From: SAR324 cluster bacterium
GTDB taxonomy: Bacteria > SAR324 > NAC60-12
Length of the DNA: 11,796 nucleotides
Direction: 5' to 3'
NCBI GenBank assembly: GCA_028822475.1
Contig: JAPKDT010000042.1
Location: 1-11,796, forward strand
The notes below the pieces were generated by a model. That model had not been told where the DNA came from. It searched no databases and was given only the letters and a program-made list of their open reading frames with translations. Shown here piece after piece: positions 1 through 7,614 of this stretch. Both the position numbers and the translations under genes were made by a program. Numbering within the stretch: the first letter of the stretch is position 1; the number at the start of each line of letters is the position of its first letter.

Positions 1-1884
1 GACCAAAAAAAACATGACGTCCTTGTGATTGGCGGAGGACATGCCGGTTGTGAAGCAGCCTTGGCAGCAGCGAGAATGGGAGCAAAGACCCTGCTCGTTA
101 CTCAGTCACAAGATACGATTGCGCAAATGTCTTGTAATCCAGCAATTGGCGGAATCGGCAAGGGACATCTGGTTAAGGAAATTGACGCGTTGGGCGGAGA
201 AATGGGAAAGGTAGCCGATGCGACAGGAATTCAGTTTCGTGTGCTCAATGCTTCCCGTGGTGCAGCTACGCGAGGATCACGCTGTCAGTCAGATTTTTTG
301 GCTTATAAAACAGTCATGCGGAAGATTCTGGAGAGTCAGTCCGGACTCAAAATTGTTGAAGGTCTGGCAGAGGATTTATTATTTCAAGGTAATCAGGTGA
401 TCGGTCTGCGTACTGAAAATGAAGAGCATTTTGCGGAAACAGTTATTATCACCACAGGAACATTTCTCAATGGTCTGATTCACCGCGGAAAAGAACGTGT
501 CGATGCCGGAAGAGTGGAGGAGCCTTCAGCAAAAAAATTATCACTTTCACTCGCGAATCAGTCTTTGAAACTGGGACGGATGAAAACAGGGACTCCCGCG
601 CGACTTGACAAACGCAGTATTGATTGGAGTCAACTTGGTTTACAGCCTGGAGACGAACAACCAAAAAAGTTTTCATTCTGGAATTCAAAAATATTACTGC
701 CGCAGGTGCCGTGTCATATTGCCTACACAAATGAACGTACGCATCAGATAATCAAAAATAATCTTGGGAAGTCCGCACTTTACGGTGGTGAAATAACAGG
801 AATCGGTCCCCGATACTGTCCTTCAATTGAAGATAAAATAGTCAAGTTTGCAGATAAAAATCGGCACCAGGTTTTCATGGAGCCGATGGGTTATGCAGAA
901 GATAGTTTGATGATTTATCCCAATGGACTGTCCACCAGTTTGCCGACCGATGTTCAGGTTGAATTTTTACGCAGCATCGAGGGTCTTGAAAAAGTTGAAA
1001 TCATTGAACCTGGTTATGCAATCGAATACGATATGCTCGATCCAACTCAACTGAAAGCGACACTCGAATTAAAAGCGGTCAAAAACTTATATCTTGCAGG
1101 ACAAATAAACGGTACGACAGGTTATGAAGAAGCAGCTGCGCAGGGTTTGATGGCAGGAATAAACGCGGTTTTAAAAGTACGAAAAAAAGAACCCTTTATC
1201 TTGCAGAGAAATGAAGCATATATTGGAGTGATGATAGATGATTTGATCACACGTGGAGTAATAGAACCATATCGGATGTTCACTTCAAGAGCAGAATACA
1301 GACTGCATTTGCGCGAAGACAATGCTGACTCACGCTTAAGTCAAAAAGGCTGGGAACTGGGAGTTCTGCCAGAAAAATGTTATCAGCAGTTTCAGCAGAA
1401 ACAACTGCAAATTAATAAGCTGTCAGGATTGGTAAAAGCAAAAAGGATTACACCTACTCCAGCAGTTCAGCAAGAATTGCAGCAGCTTGGAGAATCACCT
1501 CTCAAAACAGCGGCAAAGCTTGCTGATTTATTGAAACGTCCAAAACTAAATATTGAACGTATACGAGACTGTGATTCCATCGGCGGTGAAATAGACTGGA
1601 ACGAATATGCAGATGTAGTGCGGGAACAAGTGGAAATAGCTATCAAGTATGCAGGTTATTTGTCAAGACAGGATCAGGAATTAAAACACATTAACCAACT
1701 CGACAGGATTGCTCTTCCGGAAGAACTACAATTATCCAAAATTCCAGGACTTTCACGGGAAGTACTTGAAATATTAGCTAAATCAAAACCTGACACGCTT
1801 GGACAAGCCAACCGTATTGCTGGCATGACACCTGCGGCAATTACTATTTTACGGGTCCATTTACGTACCAGAAAAGCAGCTTAA
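1..1884 (+). CDS. mnmG: tRNA uridine-5-carboxymethylaminomethyl modification enzyme MnmG (GidA), 5' end missing
   Basis: MnmG is the FAD-dependent partner of MnmE. Together they install the (carboxymethyl)aminomethyl group at C5 of wobble U34 in certain cytoplasmic tRNAs. The reading frame is already open at base 1 (DQKKHDVLVIGGGHAGCE), so the true start lies just outside the window and the GTG at 25 is internal. Visible signatures are the dinucleotide-binding GGGHAGCEAA; the SCNPAIGGIGKGHLVKEIDALGG block and GPRYCPSIEDK, which hold the two family-conserved cysteines; GTFLNGLIHRG; GRMKTGTPARL; and TSRAEYRLHLREDNAD. The C-terminal helical domain that contacts MnmE and tRNA is present and ends in IAGMTPAAITILRVHLR. 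The visible 627 codons match the usual length of about 620-630, so only a few residues are missing. An EamA exporter gene follows 11 nt downstream, probably in the same transcript. Confidence 0.97.
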   Translation, partial: DQKKHDVLVIGGGHAGCEAALAAARMGAKTLLVTQSQDTIAQMSCNPAIGGIGKGHLVKEIDALGGEMGKVADATGIQFRVLNASRGAATRGSRCQSDFLAYKTVMRKILESQSGLKIVEGLAEDLLFQGNQVIGLRTENEEHFAETVIITTGTFLNGLIHRGKERVDAGRVEEPSAKKLSLSLANQSLKLGRMKTGTPARLDKRSIDWSQLGLQPGDEQPKKFSFWNSKILLPQVPCHIAYTNERTHQIIKNNLGKSALYGGEITGIGPRYCPSIEDKIVKFADKNRHQVFMEPMGYAEDSLMIYPNGLSTSLPTDVQVEFLRSIEGLEKVEIIEPGYAIEYDMLDPTQLKATLELKAVKNLYLAGQINGTTGYEEAAAQGLMAGINAVLKVRKKEPFILQRNEAYIGVMIDDLITRGVIEPYRMFTSRAEYRLHLREDNADSRLSQKGWELGVLPEKCYQQFQQKQLQINKLSGLVKAKRITPTPAVQQELQQLGESPLKTAAKLADLLKRPKLNIERIRDCDSIGGEIDWNEYADVVREQVEIAIKYAGYLSRQDQELKHINQLDRIALPEELQLSKIPGLSREVLEILAKSKPDTLGQANRIAGMTPAAITILRVHLRTRKAA

Positions 1885-1895
1885 TTCTCTGATCA

Positions 1896-2849
1896 ATGTC
1901 AAATTCCATCAGCGCTTCAACGTCGCACCGTAACGGAGTTATCAGCGTTTTGGTCGCCCTGCCGTTTGTTAGTTTGACCGGCCTGTTTGGCAAATTCTTA
2001 ACTCTTACTCCATTATTGATTGTACAGGGAAGGACTATTTTTGCCTTTGGAACACTGCTGATTGCTTTGTTCGTTATGCGTAAAAAAATATTTTTCCGGG
2101 ATTATCGTGAATGGCTCTGGCTGATGCTCAGTGGAACTATCCTTGGAGTACACTGGATTGCTTTTTTTGAAGCAATTCAAGTTTCAACTGTAGCAATTGG
2201 ATTACTATCTTTTGCAAGTTACCCTTTATTCACGACTCTGCTGGAACCGCTTTTTTTCAAAGAAGTATTGAAGCGTAAAAATCTGTTTGCGGCATTGATT
2301 GTGATTTGCGGATTAGCGATGATGGCCACGTCATCAGAGGATCCAAGTTCGATTATTTCCGGTTCAGTTTTAAAGGGAATGTTGTGGGGACTTGGAGCAG
2401 GATTTGGTTTTGCTGTACTTACTCTGCTGAATCGCGTCCACGTGCGTAATCATTCACCATTGTTGCTTACCTGCTGGCAAAATGGCTTTGCCGCGTTGGT
2501 GCTTCTTCCGTGGTCTTTGTCTGAATCATGGATAATCAGCGGAAGAGACTGGGGATTACTGTTCATTCTTGGTGTGATTTGTACAGTTGGAGGGCACACC
2601 TTGTTGATTAACGGCTTGCGCCACGTTCAGGCCCAGGTTGCAAGTTTGCTGATTGCCGGTTTGGAACCAGTCTTTGCCATTGTGTTTGCACTATTTCTGC
2701 TGGGAGAAACTCCATCATTGCAAACTATGCTTGGTGGATTATTGATTGTCGGCACTACGTTTTTAGCAACCAGCAAGGCTAACCTAAAAATAAATACAGT
2801 GACTGAATTTATAAAAAAATTATCAGAAAAAAATGAAAAAAGAAGCTGA
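1896..2849 (+). CDS. EamA/DMT-superfamily transporter (10-TM, metabolite exporter type)
   Basis: A 317-residue inner-membrane protein of the drug/metabolite transporter superfamily. It has the duplicated EamA architecture: about ten hydrophobic segments in two halves (roughly residues 14-147 and 158-292). Each half ends in the family's LEP-containing penultimate helix, LEPLFFKE near 116-123 and LEPVFAIVFALFLLGE at 256-271. The short basic loops (MRKK, LKRKN) fit alternating topology. Characterised relatives export amino acids, nucleobases or other small metabolites, but the substrate here cannot be read from sequence. The ATG is 11 nt after the mnmG stop with no clear Shine-Dalgarno, which suggests coupled translation. 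The polar, Lys-rich C-terminal tail (about 295-317) overlaps the next gene by 17 nt. Confidence 0.9.
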   Translation: MSNSISASTSHRNGVISVLVALPFVSLTGLFGKFLTLTPLLIVQGRTIFAFGTLLIALFVMRKKIFFRDYREWLWLMLSGTILGVHWIAFFEAIQVSTVAIGLLSFASYPLFTTLLEPLFFKEVLKRKNLFAALIVICGLAMMATSSEDPSSIISGSVLKGMLWGLGAGFGFAVLTLLNRVHVRNHSPLLLTCWQNGFAALVLLPWSLSESWIISGRDWGLLFILGVICTVGGHTLLINGLRHVQAQVASLLIAGLEPVFAIVFALFLLGETPSLQTMLGGLLIVGTTFLATSKANLKINTVTEFIKKLSEKNEKRS

Positions 2850-4443
2850 AAAAATGAACGAAAGTGCTGTTTCTAGTCCAAACTCCGTAAAAACCAATCC
2901 TACAGCTGCTACTAAAAAGCCCATTGGCGTAAGAAGAAAATCGACAAAACCGCTAGAAACGGATGCAGCAGATTCAAAGTACAAAGGCGAAAGAGAGTCA
3001 ACGTTTTCAGGATCAAGAGATTCAAAATACAAAGTAGGAAGAGATTCAAAGTATTCAGGGTCAACAGATTCAAAGTACAAAGGCGGAAGAGATTCAACTT
3101 TTACTGGATCAACAGCTTCAAAGTACAAAGGTGGAGAAAATTCAACGTTCTCTGAGGAAGAAATACTGACAGAAAAATCTTTTTCTCAACTTCCCTGGAA
3201 AAGACAGAGCAATGTTTGGAGTAAAACTGAAGATGAACACACTTTTGGTCCTCCACCTAAAACAAATAAATTTTTAAAACAGCGGAGGTCTGCATCTCAA
3301 AAGCACATGAGCAGTGAATCTTTTGGTGAACAGGGAAAACTCATGCTTGAGGCACTGCGGATTCCGGAAAATGCTCGAAATTTATATGATGTCACTCATG
3401 GTTTCCATCCTTACCCCGGGCGTTTTCATCCGGATTTACCGAAATTATTGCTCAAGCAGTTTCCTGCCGGCAGTAAAGTGTTTGATCCTTTTATGGGCGG
3501 AGGTACTGTTTTACTGGAAGGTTTATTGTGGCAGCATCAAGTACTGGGAAATGATCTAAGTCCTGTCGCTAATATGGTAGCGAAGGAACGCTGCCGCTGG
3601 ATTTCAGAAAAAAATGCGGTCCGTGTCTGGCAGGCATTTGTGAATGTGAACGAACGCGTCAAGACCAGAAGTTTTGAAAAACGGAGCGTGCAGCGTTCTA
3701 ATATTAACTGGCTGAATAAATTTCACCCACCGTATCTGTTTGTTGAACTTTTACACTGGATTGATGGTATTGAAAATCTACGTAGTGCATATGAACGTGA
3801 TACTTTACGTGCGGTGTTTTCAAGTTTGATTGTTAAATTCTCCAATAAAATTTCAGAGACTTCTACATTCACCAAACCTCCATCTTTTCCAAAAGGAGCA
3901 GTTGGAAAATGGATGGAGCGAAAAACCCAGGAATTGCTCAAAAATCAACTTGAACTGGCCAAAAAAATCCCTAAAACATCTCCTGCAACAATCTGGAACG
4001 AGAATATTTCAACACTTGAAGGTCCAGCAGAAAATTCGATCGACTGTACAATTACGAGTCCACCTTTCCCAGGAACTTATGATTATCTTGAACTGCATGA
4101 CCTCCGGATGAAGTGGCTTGATTTTCCTGCAGAACAAATGTTTACAGGAGAAATCACAACCCGTAATTATACTTCGAGACAGTGGAAACAGGTATTTCGA
4201 GAATTTATGCTTAAATTACGTCGCTGGACTGCAGAAGAGGGAGTTTGTTATCTGCACTTAGGTGACTGGCTGGAAAGCGGTGAACGTGTCAGTGGTTTGG
4301 ACTTTACACAAAAATACTCTGACAGTGTTGGCTGGAAAGTAATGGGAAGTGCTTCAGTTCAGCGTGAAATATTTGATGCTAATTTGCGTCAGGATTTTGG
4401 AGAATCCGGTAAGTGGGAACACCTGATTATGTTACGCAAGTGA
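2833..4443 (+). CDS. DNA-methylase-like class I SAM methyltransferase with N-terminal octapeptide repeats
   Basis: A 536-residue protein. The C-terminal part (about 165-536) looks like a site-specific (m4C/m6A-type) DNA methylase. HPYPGRFHPDL (192-202) resembles a motif-X region. DPFMGGGTVLLEG (218-230) is the SAM-binding motif I, with NDLSPVANMVA just after as the motif II/III area. TSPPFPGTYDY (408-418) is the catalytic motif IV, of the TSPP type usual in N4-cytosine enzymes. The order X-I-IV is gamma-like. The N-terminus (1-46) is Lys/Ser/Thr/Pro-rich. Residues 47-110 are eight tandem 8-residue repeats, and 111-165 is a polar linker. The start lies inside the exporter gene, with neither ATG (2833 or codon 8 at 2854) preceded by a strong Shine-Dalgarno, so translational coupling is likely. 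No restriction-enzyme gene is adjacent, so it would be an orphan methylase. An RNA substrate cannot be excluded, because DPF-G-GT and PP motifs also occur in RNA methylases. Confidence 0.8.
   Translation: MKKEAEKMNESAVSSPNSVKTNPTAATKKPIGVRRKSTKPLETDAADSKYKGERESTFSGSRDSKYKVGRDSKYSGSTDSKYKGGRDSTFTGSTASKYKGGENSTFSEEEILTEKSFSQLPWKRQSNVWSKTEDEHTFGPPPKTNKFLKQRRSASQKHMSSESFGEQGKLMLEALRIPENARNLYDVTHGFHPYPGRFHPDLPKLLLKQFPAGSKVFDPFMGGGTVLLEGLLWQHQVLGNDLSPVANMVAKERCRWISEKNAVRVWQAFVNVNERVKTRSFEKRSVQRSNINWLNKFHPPYLFVELLHWIDGIENLRSAYERDTLRAVFSSLIVKFSNKISETSTFTKPPSFPKGAVGKWMERKTQELLKNQLELAKKIPKTSPATIWNENISTLEGPAENSIDCTITSPPFPGTYDYLELHDLRMKWLDFPAEQMFTGEITTRNYTSRQWKQVFREFMLKLRRWTAEEGVCYLHLGDWLESGERVSGLDFTQKYSDSVGWKVMGSASVQREIFDANLRQDFGESGKWEHLIMLRK
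2971..3162 (+). repeat. Eight 24-bp in-frame tandem repeats (48-bp higher-order period)
   Basis: Within the methyltransferase gene, residues 47-110 split exactly into eight octapeptides: DSKYKGER, ESTFSGSR, DSKYKVGR, DSKYSGST, DSKYKGGR, DSTFTGST, ASKYKGGE, NSTFSEEE. The pattern is x-S-[KT]-[YF]-x-G-x-x. Odd units are KYK-type and even units mostly TFSG-type, which gives a 16-residue (48-bp) higher-order period repeated four times. The DNA copies are diverged at third positions, so the array is not a recent slippage product. An antisense open frame over this stretch is a by-product of the repeat. Confidence 0.9.
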
Positions 4444-4457
4444 TGAAAATATCAGTC

Positions 4458-5441
4458 TTATTTTTTGCTCACTCCTTTGTCTGGATCAATCAGGAGTGTG
4501 CGATTCTGACCTAAATTGAGAATTTTCAACACCAGATGCCCCTCGTTGACATCATCAAAACCTTCTCCATCCATGAAGGCACGTATGGTGATAAGTCCCA
4601 TAAATTCCGGGTCTGTTAAACTTGGCGGATCAAGACCAATTACTACTCGTGCGAATCCCTGTTCATTCAATAAAAAACGTTTAGGCAGGCGAATGTATTT
4701 GTAATCACTTTCAAAGATGACCTTTCCGCTGCGTTTTACTGACTTCCTGCTGATGCTGTTCTGCAGTTGAACACTGAAATCCAGCTGCTTTGATTTGCCG
4801 TTCCGAAAATCTAACTCATATTCAGCGCTTTTAAGAGAAAGTAAATTTGGTGTTTGTACCACATTTTGAGTTAAATCTGTATTACGATCAAAATCAGTCA
4901 ACCACTGACCTGGATTTAAGATTGCTTTGGAAGAAAGGTTACTGACCTCTACCTGACCTTCAGTCAACGAAACAGTAGCTTTATTATTATTCTCAGAGAT
5001 ACGGACGGAAGTACCTTTGATTCCTATAATAGCAGTAGGTGTACGGATTTTTGTACGTTGAAGACCTTTCACAAAACGTCCTCGCAGAGAGCCGCTTTTA
5101 AGTGTCAGCTGAAATTTAAAAGTGCGCTTAATAGTGGATTGTTCTAAAGATAAGTTCAAAACGAGTGTTGAATTTTGAAACAAACGTACTCTTGATCCGT
5201 CTCTGTATTCTACAGTTGTTTTGGACTTAGCAGATGTGAGGATTTTATTTCCGGCGAACAACAGCATTCCATGACTACCGTGCCTGCCCTTAGGGGATTT
5301 TTCGTTGAAAACCTTAACAGTACCATCCACGTCGAGCAGAGTGGCAATCGCAGGATTCTCACTTTGAGCAGTAACTTCAGCGACAGATAAGCTCAAGAGA
5401 AGAATTATAAACAGGTATTTGAAGGGAAAAAATATTCGCAT
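4458..5441 (-). CDS. Secreted FecR-domain protein
   Basis: A 327-residue protein with a signal peptide: MRIFF..KYL, then a hydrophobic core about 9-20, with likely cleavage after VTA near residue 25. This places it in the periplasm or on the cell surface. Residues about 33-185 form a FecR domain: LLDVDGTVKVF; GNKILTSAKSKTTVEYRDGSRVRLFQNSTL; the signature RTPTAIIGIKGTSVRI (133-148); TEGQVEVSN (160-168); and LNPGQWL. The C-terminal 140 residues are probably beta-rich and I do not recognise them. No anti-sigma helix, ECF sigma gene or TonB receptor is adjacent, so this is probably a stand-alone surface or periplasmic FecR protein, not an iron-signalling regulator. The ATG at 5441 follows GGGAG with about 12 nt spacing. 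An in-frame ATG four codons upstream abuts that GGGAG and is less likely. The gene lies 71 nt after asd on the same strand and converges on the methylase gene with a 14-nt gap. Confidence 0.85.
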   Translation of the reverse strand: MRIFFPFKYLFIILLLSLSVAEVTAQSENPAIATLLDVDGTVKVFNEKSPKGRHGSHGMLLFAGNKILTSAKSKTTVEYRDGSRVRLFQNSTLVLNLSLEQSTIKRTFKFQLTLKSGSLRGRFVKGLQRTKIRTPTAIIGIKGTSVRISENNNKATVSLTEGQVEVSNLSSKAILNPGQWLTDFDRNTDLTQNVVQTPNLLSLKSAEYELDFRNGKSKQLDFSVQLQNSISRKSVKRSGKVIFESDYKYIRLPKRFLLNEQGFARVVIGLDPPSLTDPEFMGLITIRAFMDGEGFDDVNEGHLVLKILNLGQNRTLLIDPDKGVSKK

Positions 5442-5512
5442 ATAATTTCTATCATCTCCCAGTTTAAAATCTACTGTAAAAATGGAATGGTTTTCAGTCA
5501 GAGTCGTTATAA

Positions 5513-6511
5513 CTAACCAGCTGCAAGAACTTCCGCAATTTGCAGAGAATTAAGAGCTGCACCTTTATAAAGCTGATCCGCAACCACCCAGAATGTAAGT
5601 CCTTTTGGATGTGATAAGTCTTCCCGGATACGTCCTACATATGTCTCTGTAGTTTCATTCGCATCCCACGGCATTGGATAACCGCCAGCAACCGGTTCGT
5701 CCTTTACAATTATTCCAGGTGAACTTTCGAGAATTTCACGTGCCTCCTGTGCAGTTAACTTATCTTCAGTCTCAATCCAAACTGCTTCTGAATGTGCACG
5801 TAAAACAGGAACTCTCACACAGGTTGCAGAAATTTTCATTTCAGGCGCATCCATGATTTTTTGCGTTTCATTTACCATTTTCATTTCCTCCCTTGTATAA
5901 CCGTTTTCTAGAAAAACATCTACATGAGGAAAGAGATTGAAAGCGATCTGCGCAGGAAAGGCGGAAACTTCCAGGGGTTCATTGTTGGCAAAGGCACGTG
6001 TCTGGTTGAGCAATTCGCTCATCCCTTTTGCGCCTGCTCCGGAAGTTGATTGATAAGTGGAAACAATTACTCTGTTGATTGTTGCGGCCTTATGCAGCGG
6101 ATTAAGCGCAACTACCATCTGGATGGTTGAACAGTTTGGATTAGCTATTATACCTTTGTGTTTGAAGGCCATATGCGGATTAATTTCCGGAACCACCAAA
6201 GGAACTTCCGGATCCATTCTGAAAGCGCTGCTGTTATCAATCACCACTGTTCCTGCATCAACTGCATGATGCATAAATTCCTTACTGCGGCTTTTCCCTG
6301 CAGAAAAAAAAGCTAAATCAACTCCCTTAAATGAATTTGGTTTCAGTTCTTCAACAGTGATTTTCTCACCGCGGAACTCAAGTGTTTTTCCAACTGAACG
6401 TTCGGAAGCAAGCAGTTTTAGATTATTAATTGGGAAATCGCGGGCTTCCATCAATTTCAGGAATTCCCTGCCAACAGCACCGGTTGCACCGGCGATCGCA
6501 ACATTATTCAA
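5513..6511 (-). CDS. asd: Aspartate-semialdehyde dehydrogenase
   Basis: This cytoplasmic NADPH enzyme reduces 4-aspartyl phosphate to aspartate 4-semialdehyde, the branch-point step to lysine/diaminopimelate, threonine and methionine. At 332 residues it has typical length. Features seen are the nucleotide-binding GATGAVGREFL (8-18); FFSAGKSRSKEF; the catalytic cysteine in NPNCSTI (C127); YQSTSGAGAKGM (153-164); RVPVLRAHSE with the conserved acid/base histidine (H240); and the C-terminal WVVADQLYKGAALNSLQIAEVL. The start is unusual. The frame has a stop four codons before the TTG at 6511 and no ATG or GTG in between. The TTG sits exactly where the family begins (M-N-N-V-A-I-A-G-A-T-G), so TTG is the likely start. 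The Shine-Dalgarno is weak. It lies 105 nt downstream of tdk, and a FecR gene follows. Confidence 0.96.
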   Translation of the reverse strand: MNNVAIAGATGAVGREFLKLMEARDFPINNLKLLASERSVGKTLEFRGEKITVEELKPNSFKGVDLAFFSAGKSRSKEFMHHAVDAGTVVIDNSSAFRMDPEVPLVVPEINPHMAFKHKGIIANPNCSTIQMVVALNPLHKAATINRVIVSTYQSTSGAGAKGMSELLNQTRAFANNEPLEVSAFPAQIAFNLFPHVDVFLENGYTREEMKMVNETQKIMDAPEMKISATCVRVPVLRAHSEAVWIETEDKLTAQEAREILESSPGIIVKDEPVAGGYPMPWDANETTETYVGRIREDLSHPKGLTFWVVADQLYKGAALNSLQIAEVLAAG

Positions 6512-6568
6512 TTTTATCTTTTGTTAAATAGATTATAAGTTTTTGTTGATAAGGACTTTTTCATTATG

Positions 6569-6597
6569 ACTATACTTCAGCCTGTCCAATTCAACAA
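6569..6597 (-). promoter_or_regulatory. Possible sigma-70-type promoter for asd
   Basis: On the minus strand, TTGTTG (6597-6592), a 17-nt spacer and TATAGT (6574-6569) lie between tdk and asd. This would give a leader of about 50 nt. The -35 is weak. A second TATAAT (minus, 6537-6532) sits closer to the TTG start but has no -35. Assigned by consensus only. Confidence 0.35.
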
Positions 6598-6616
6598 AGT
6601 AGCAGATGCTCAGTTT

Positions 6617-7207
6617 TCATGCAGACTGATTAGTGCTCTCTGCTGATTTAAAATGTTTTCGGCAAACAGAAACGTAGCTGTCGTTTCCACCGATTTGAAT
6701 TTGCTGACCTGACTTTAAAGTCGCCCCATTTTCATCAAGACGCAAAACCATATTTGCTTTTTTCCCACAGTGGCAGACCGTCTTGATTTCTAATAATTCG
6801 TCTGCCCAAGCAAGTAAATGTAAACTTCCTTCAAATAGTTCGCCTTTAAAATCTGTACGCAAACCATAGGCCAACACCGGAATTCCTAGTTCGTCCACTA
6901 CCTCACCCAATGCAAAAACCTGACTTTTAGTCAAAAATTGTGCTTCATCCAGCAGAACACAACTCAAAGGTTTTTTTTTGTGTTTATTTTCAATTAACTC
7001 AAGCAAATCATCCTCAGTCTTAAAACAGACAGCATTTGATTCCAGTCCAATCCGAGAACGTACAACGGGTGCAGTGTGACGATCATCTATTGAGGGCTTG
7101 AGAACCAGCGTGTTCATTCCACGCTCACGGTAATTATAGGCTGACTGGAGGAGAGTCGTCGTTTTCCCCGCATTCATCGCGGAATAATAAAAGTACAACT
7201 TTGCCAT
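6617..7207 (-). CDS. tdk: Thymidine kinase (type II, zinc-binding)
   Basis: This enzyme phosphorylates thymidine to dTMP with ATP in the pyrimidine salvage pathway. At 196 residues it is close to the about 190-205 usual for bacterial Tdk. Features seen are the P-loop SAMNAGKTT (9-17); the Walker-B-like VLLDEAQF (84-91) with the presumed catalytic base E88; YGLRTDFKGELFEGS (114-128), the nucleotide-site segment; the zinc ribbon CHC (C145, C147) with later C182 and H185; and the YVSVCR substrate loop region. The ATG at 7207 has no strong Shine-Dalgarno. The gene is divergent from clpB across a 625-nt gap and is followed by asd on the same strand. Confidence 0.96.
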   Translation of the reverse strand: MAKLYFYYSAMNAGKTTTLLQSAYNYRERGMNTLVLKPSIDDRHTAPVVRSRIGLESNAVCFKTEDDLLELIENKHKKKPLSCVLLDEAQFLTKSQVFALGEVVDELGIPVLAYGLRTDFKGELFEGSLHLLAWADELLEIKTVCHCGKKANMVLRLDENGATLKSGQQIQIGGNDSYVSVCRKHFKSAESTNQSA

Positions 7208-7404
7208 CTTAGTCAGTTAAAAATGATGCTCTCAATAAAAGTCACCATTCAGTTCAACAGAGGAATGGCAGATATATATACAGCAAATTTGTGAAAATTC
7301 ACGAAGAAGAGCAAAAACCTTATAATTATAGCAGAACAGCAGAAAATAATAAAGGGTAGGATTTACTCGAATTATTGATACAAGTTACAAGGCACGCTTG
7401 TTGC
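7208..7404. other. Intergenic tdk upstream region
   Basis: This is AT-rich sequence upstream of tdk. Apart from the extended -10 element listed separately, I see no gene, repeat or hairpin of note. It probably contains only the tdk leader (about 110 nt). Confidence 0.5.
7325..7333 (-). promoter_or_regulatory. Extended -10 promoter element for tdk
   Basis: On the minus strand the sequence reads TGCTATAAT, a perfect extended -10 (TGN-TATAAT). The hexamer 17 nt upstream (TTTATT) is a poor -35, as is common with extended -10 promoters. It would start a tdk transcript with a leader of about 110 nt. Assigned by consensus only. Confidence 0.4.
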
Positions 7405-7412
7405 TCATATAT

Positions 7413-7519
7413 AAAAAGACCCCGGAGAGTGGCTCCGCCACTTGAATCCGTAAACGAATTCATGAATTATAATCCTGAGCCTAGCATGACCTGGGATTTC
7501 TTCCATATTCGCTCCGGGG
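7413..7519 (-). ncRNA. Candidate structured small RNA or 3' RNA domain ending in a U-tract
   Basis: On the minus strand, CCCCGGAG (7519-7512) can pair perfectly with CTCCGGGG (7427-7420). The second arm is followed at once by TC and five T's (to 7413), as at a rho-independent terminator. The enclosed 84 nt hold further pairings: AATCC/GGATT (7498-7494 with 7475-7471); GAAT-CG-loop-CG-ATTC (7461-7444); and a perfect AGTGGC-GGA-GCCACT hairpin (7442-7428). The result is a closed multibranch domain of about 100 nt. It is not 4.5S/SRP RNA, tmRNA, RNase P RNA or a tRNA by their hallmark motifs. A 77-codon GTG-start frame (7405-7638, minus) runs through it but looks non-coding. The 5' end is unknown; an AT-rich inverted repeat lies just upstream. 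Confidence 0.4.
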
Positions 7520-7557
7520 CGTGACCTCAAAAGATACAGACTTCCCTTACAGAATTC

Positions 7558-7614
7558 AAGCAGGAATTTTAAAATAATAGTAATATTTTGAAATAAATTT
7601 ATTGCCGCCTGCTT
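7558..7614. repeat. AT-rich imperfect inverted repeat (AAGCAGG...CCTGCTT)
   Basis: AAGCAGG at 7558-7564 is the exact inverse of CCTGCTT at 7608-7614. The 43 nt between are almost all A/T and contain a small hairpin, AAAATA/TATTTT. It lies immediately 5' of the candidate minus-strand RNA domain and could be part of the same transcript. No function is assigned. The stretch from 7615 to 7760 is AT-rich and otherwise featureless. Confidence 0.35.

Noticed and set aside
2823..3128. An antisense 101-codon frame with repetitive LYFES-type peptides
   Set aside because: It is the mirror of the 24-bp repeats in the methylase gene. A repeat length divisible by three keeps the opposite strand open. It has no ribosome site and no independent support.
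4470..4498. Inverted repeat CACTCCT/AGGAGTG at the convergent ends of the methylase and FecR genes, considered as a shared terminator
   Set aside because: It lies within the FecR coding region. T's precede it on the plus strand and A's follow it on the minus strand, so neither strand has the stem-then-T-tract order.
7455..7468. Palindromic AATTCATGAATT, considered as an operator
   Set aside because: It is a short AT-rich palindrome of a kind expected by chance, and lies far from either flanking promoter core. Its bases are partly used in the proposed RNA hairpin.
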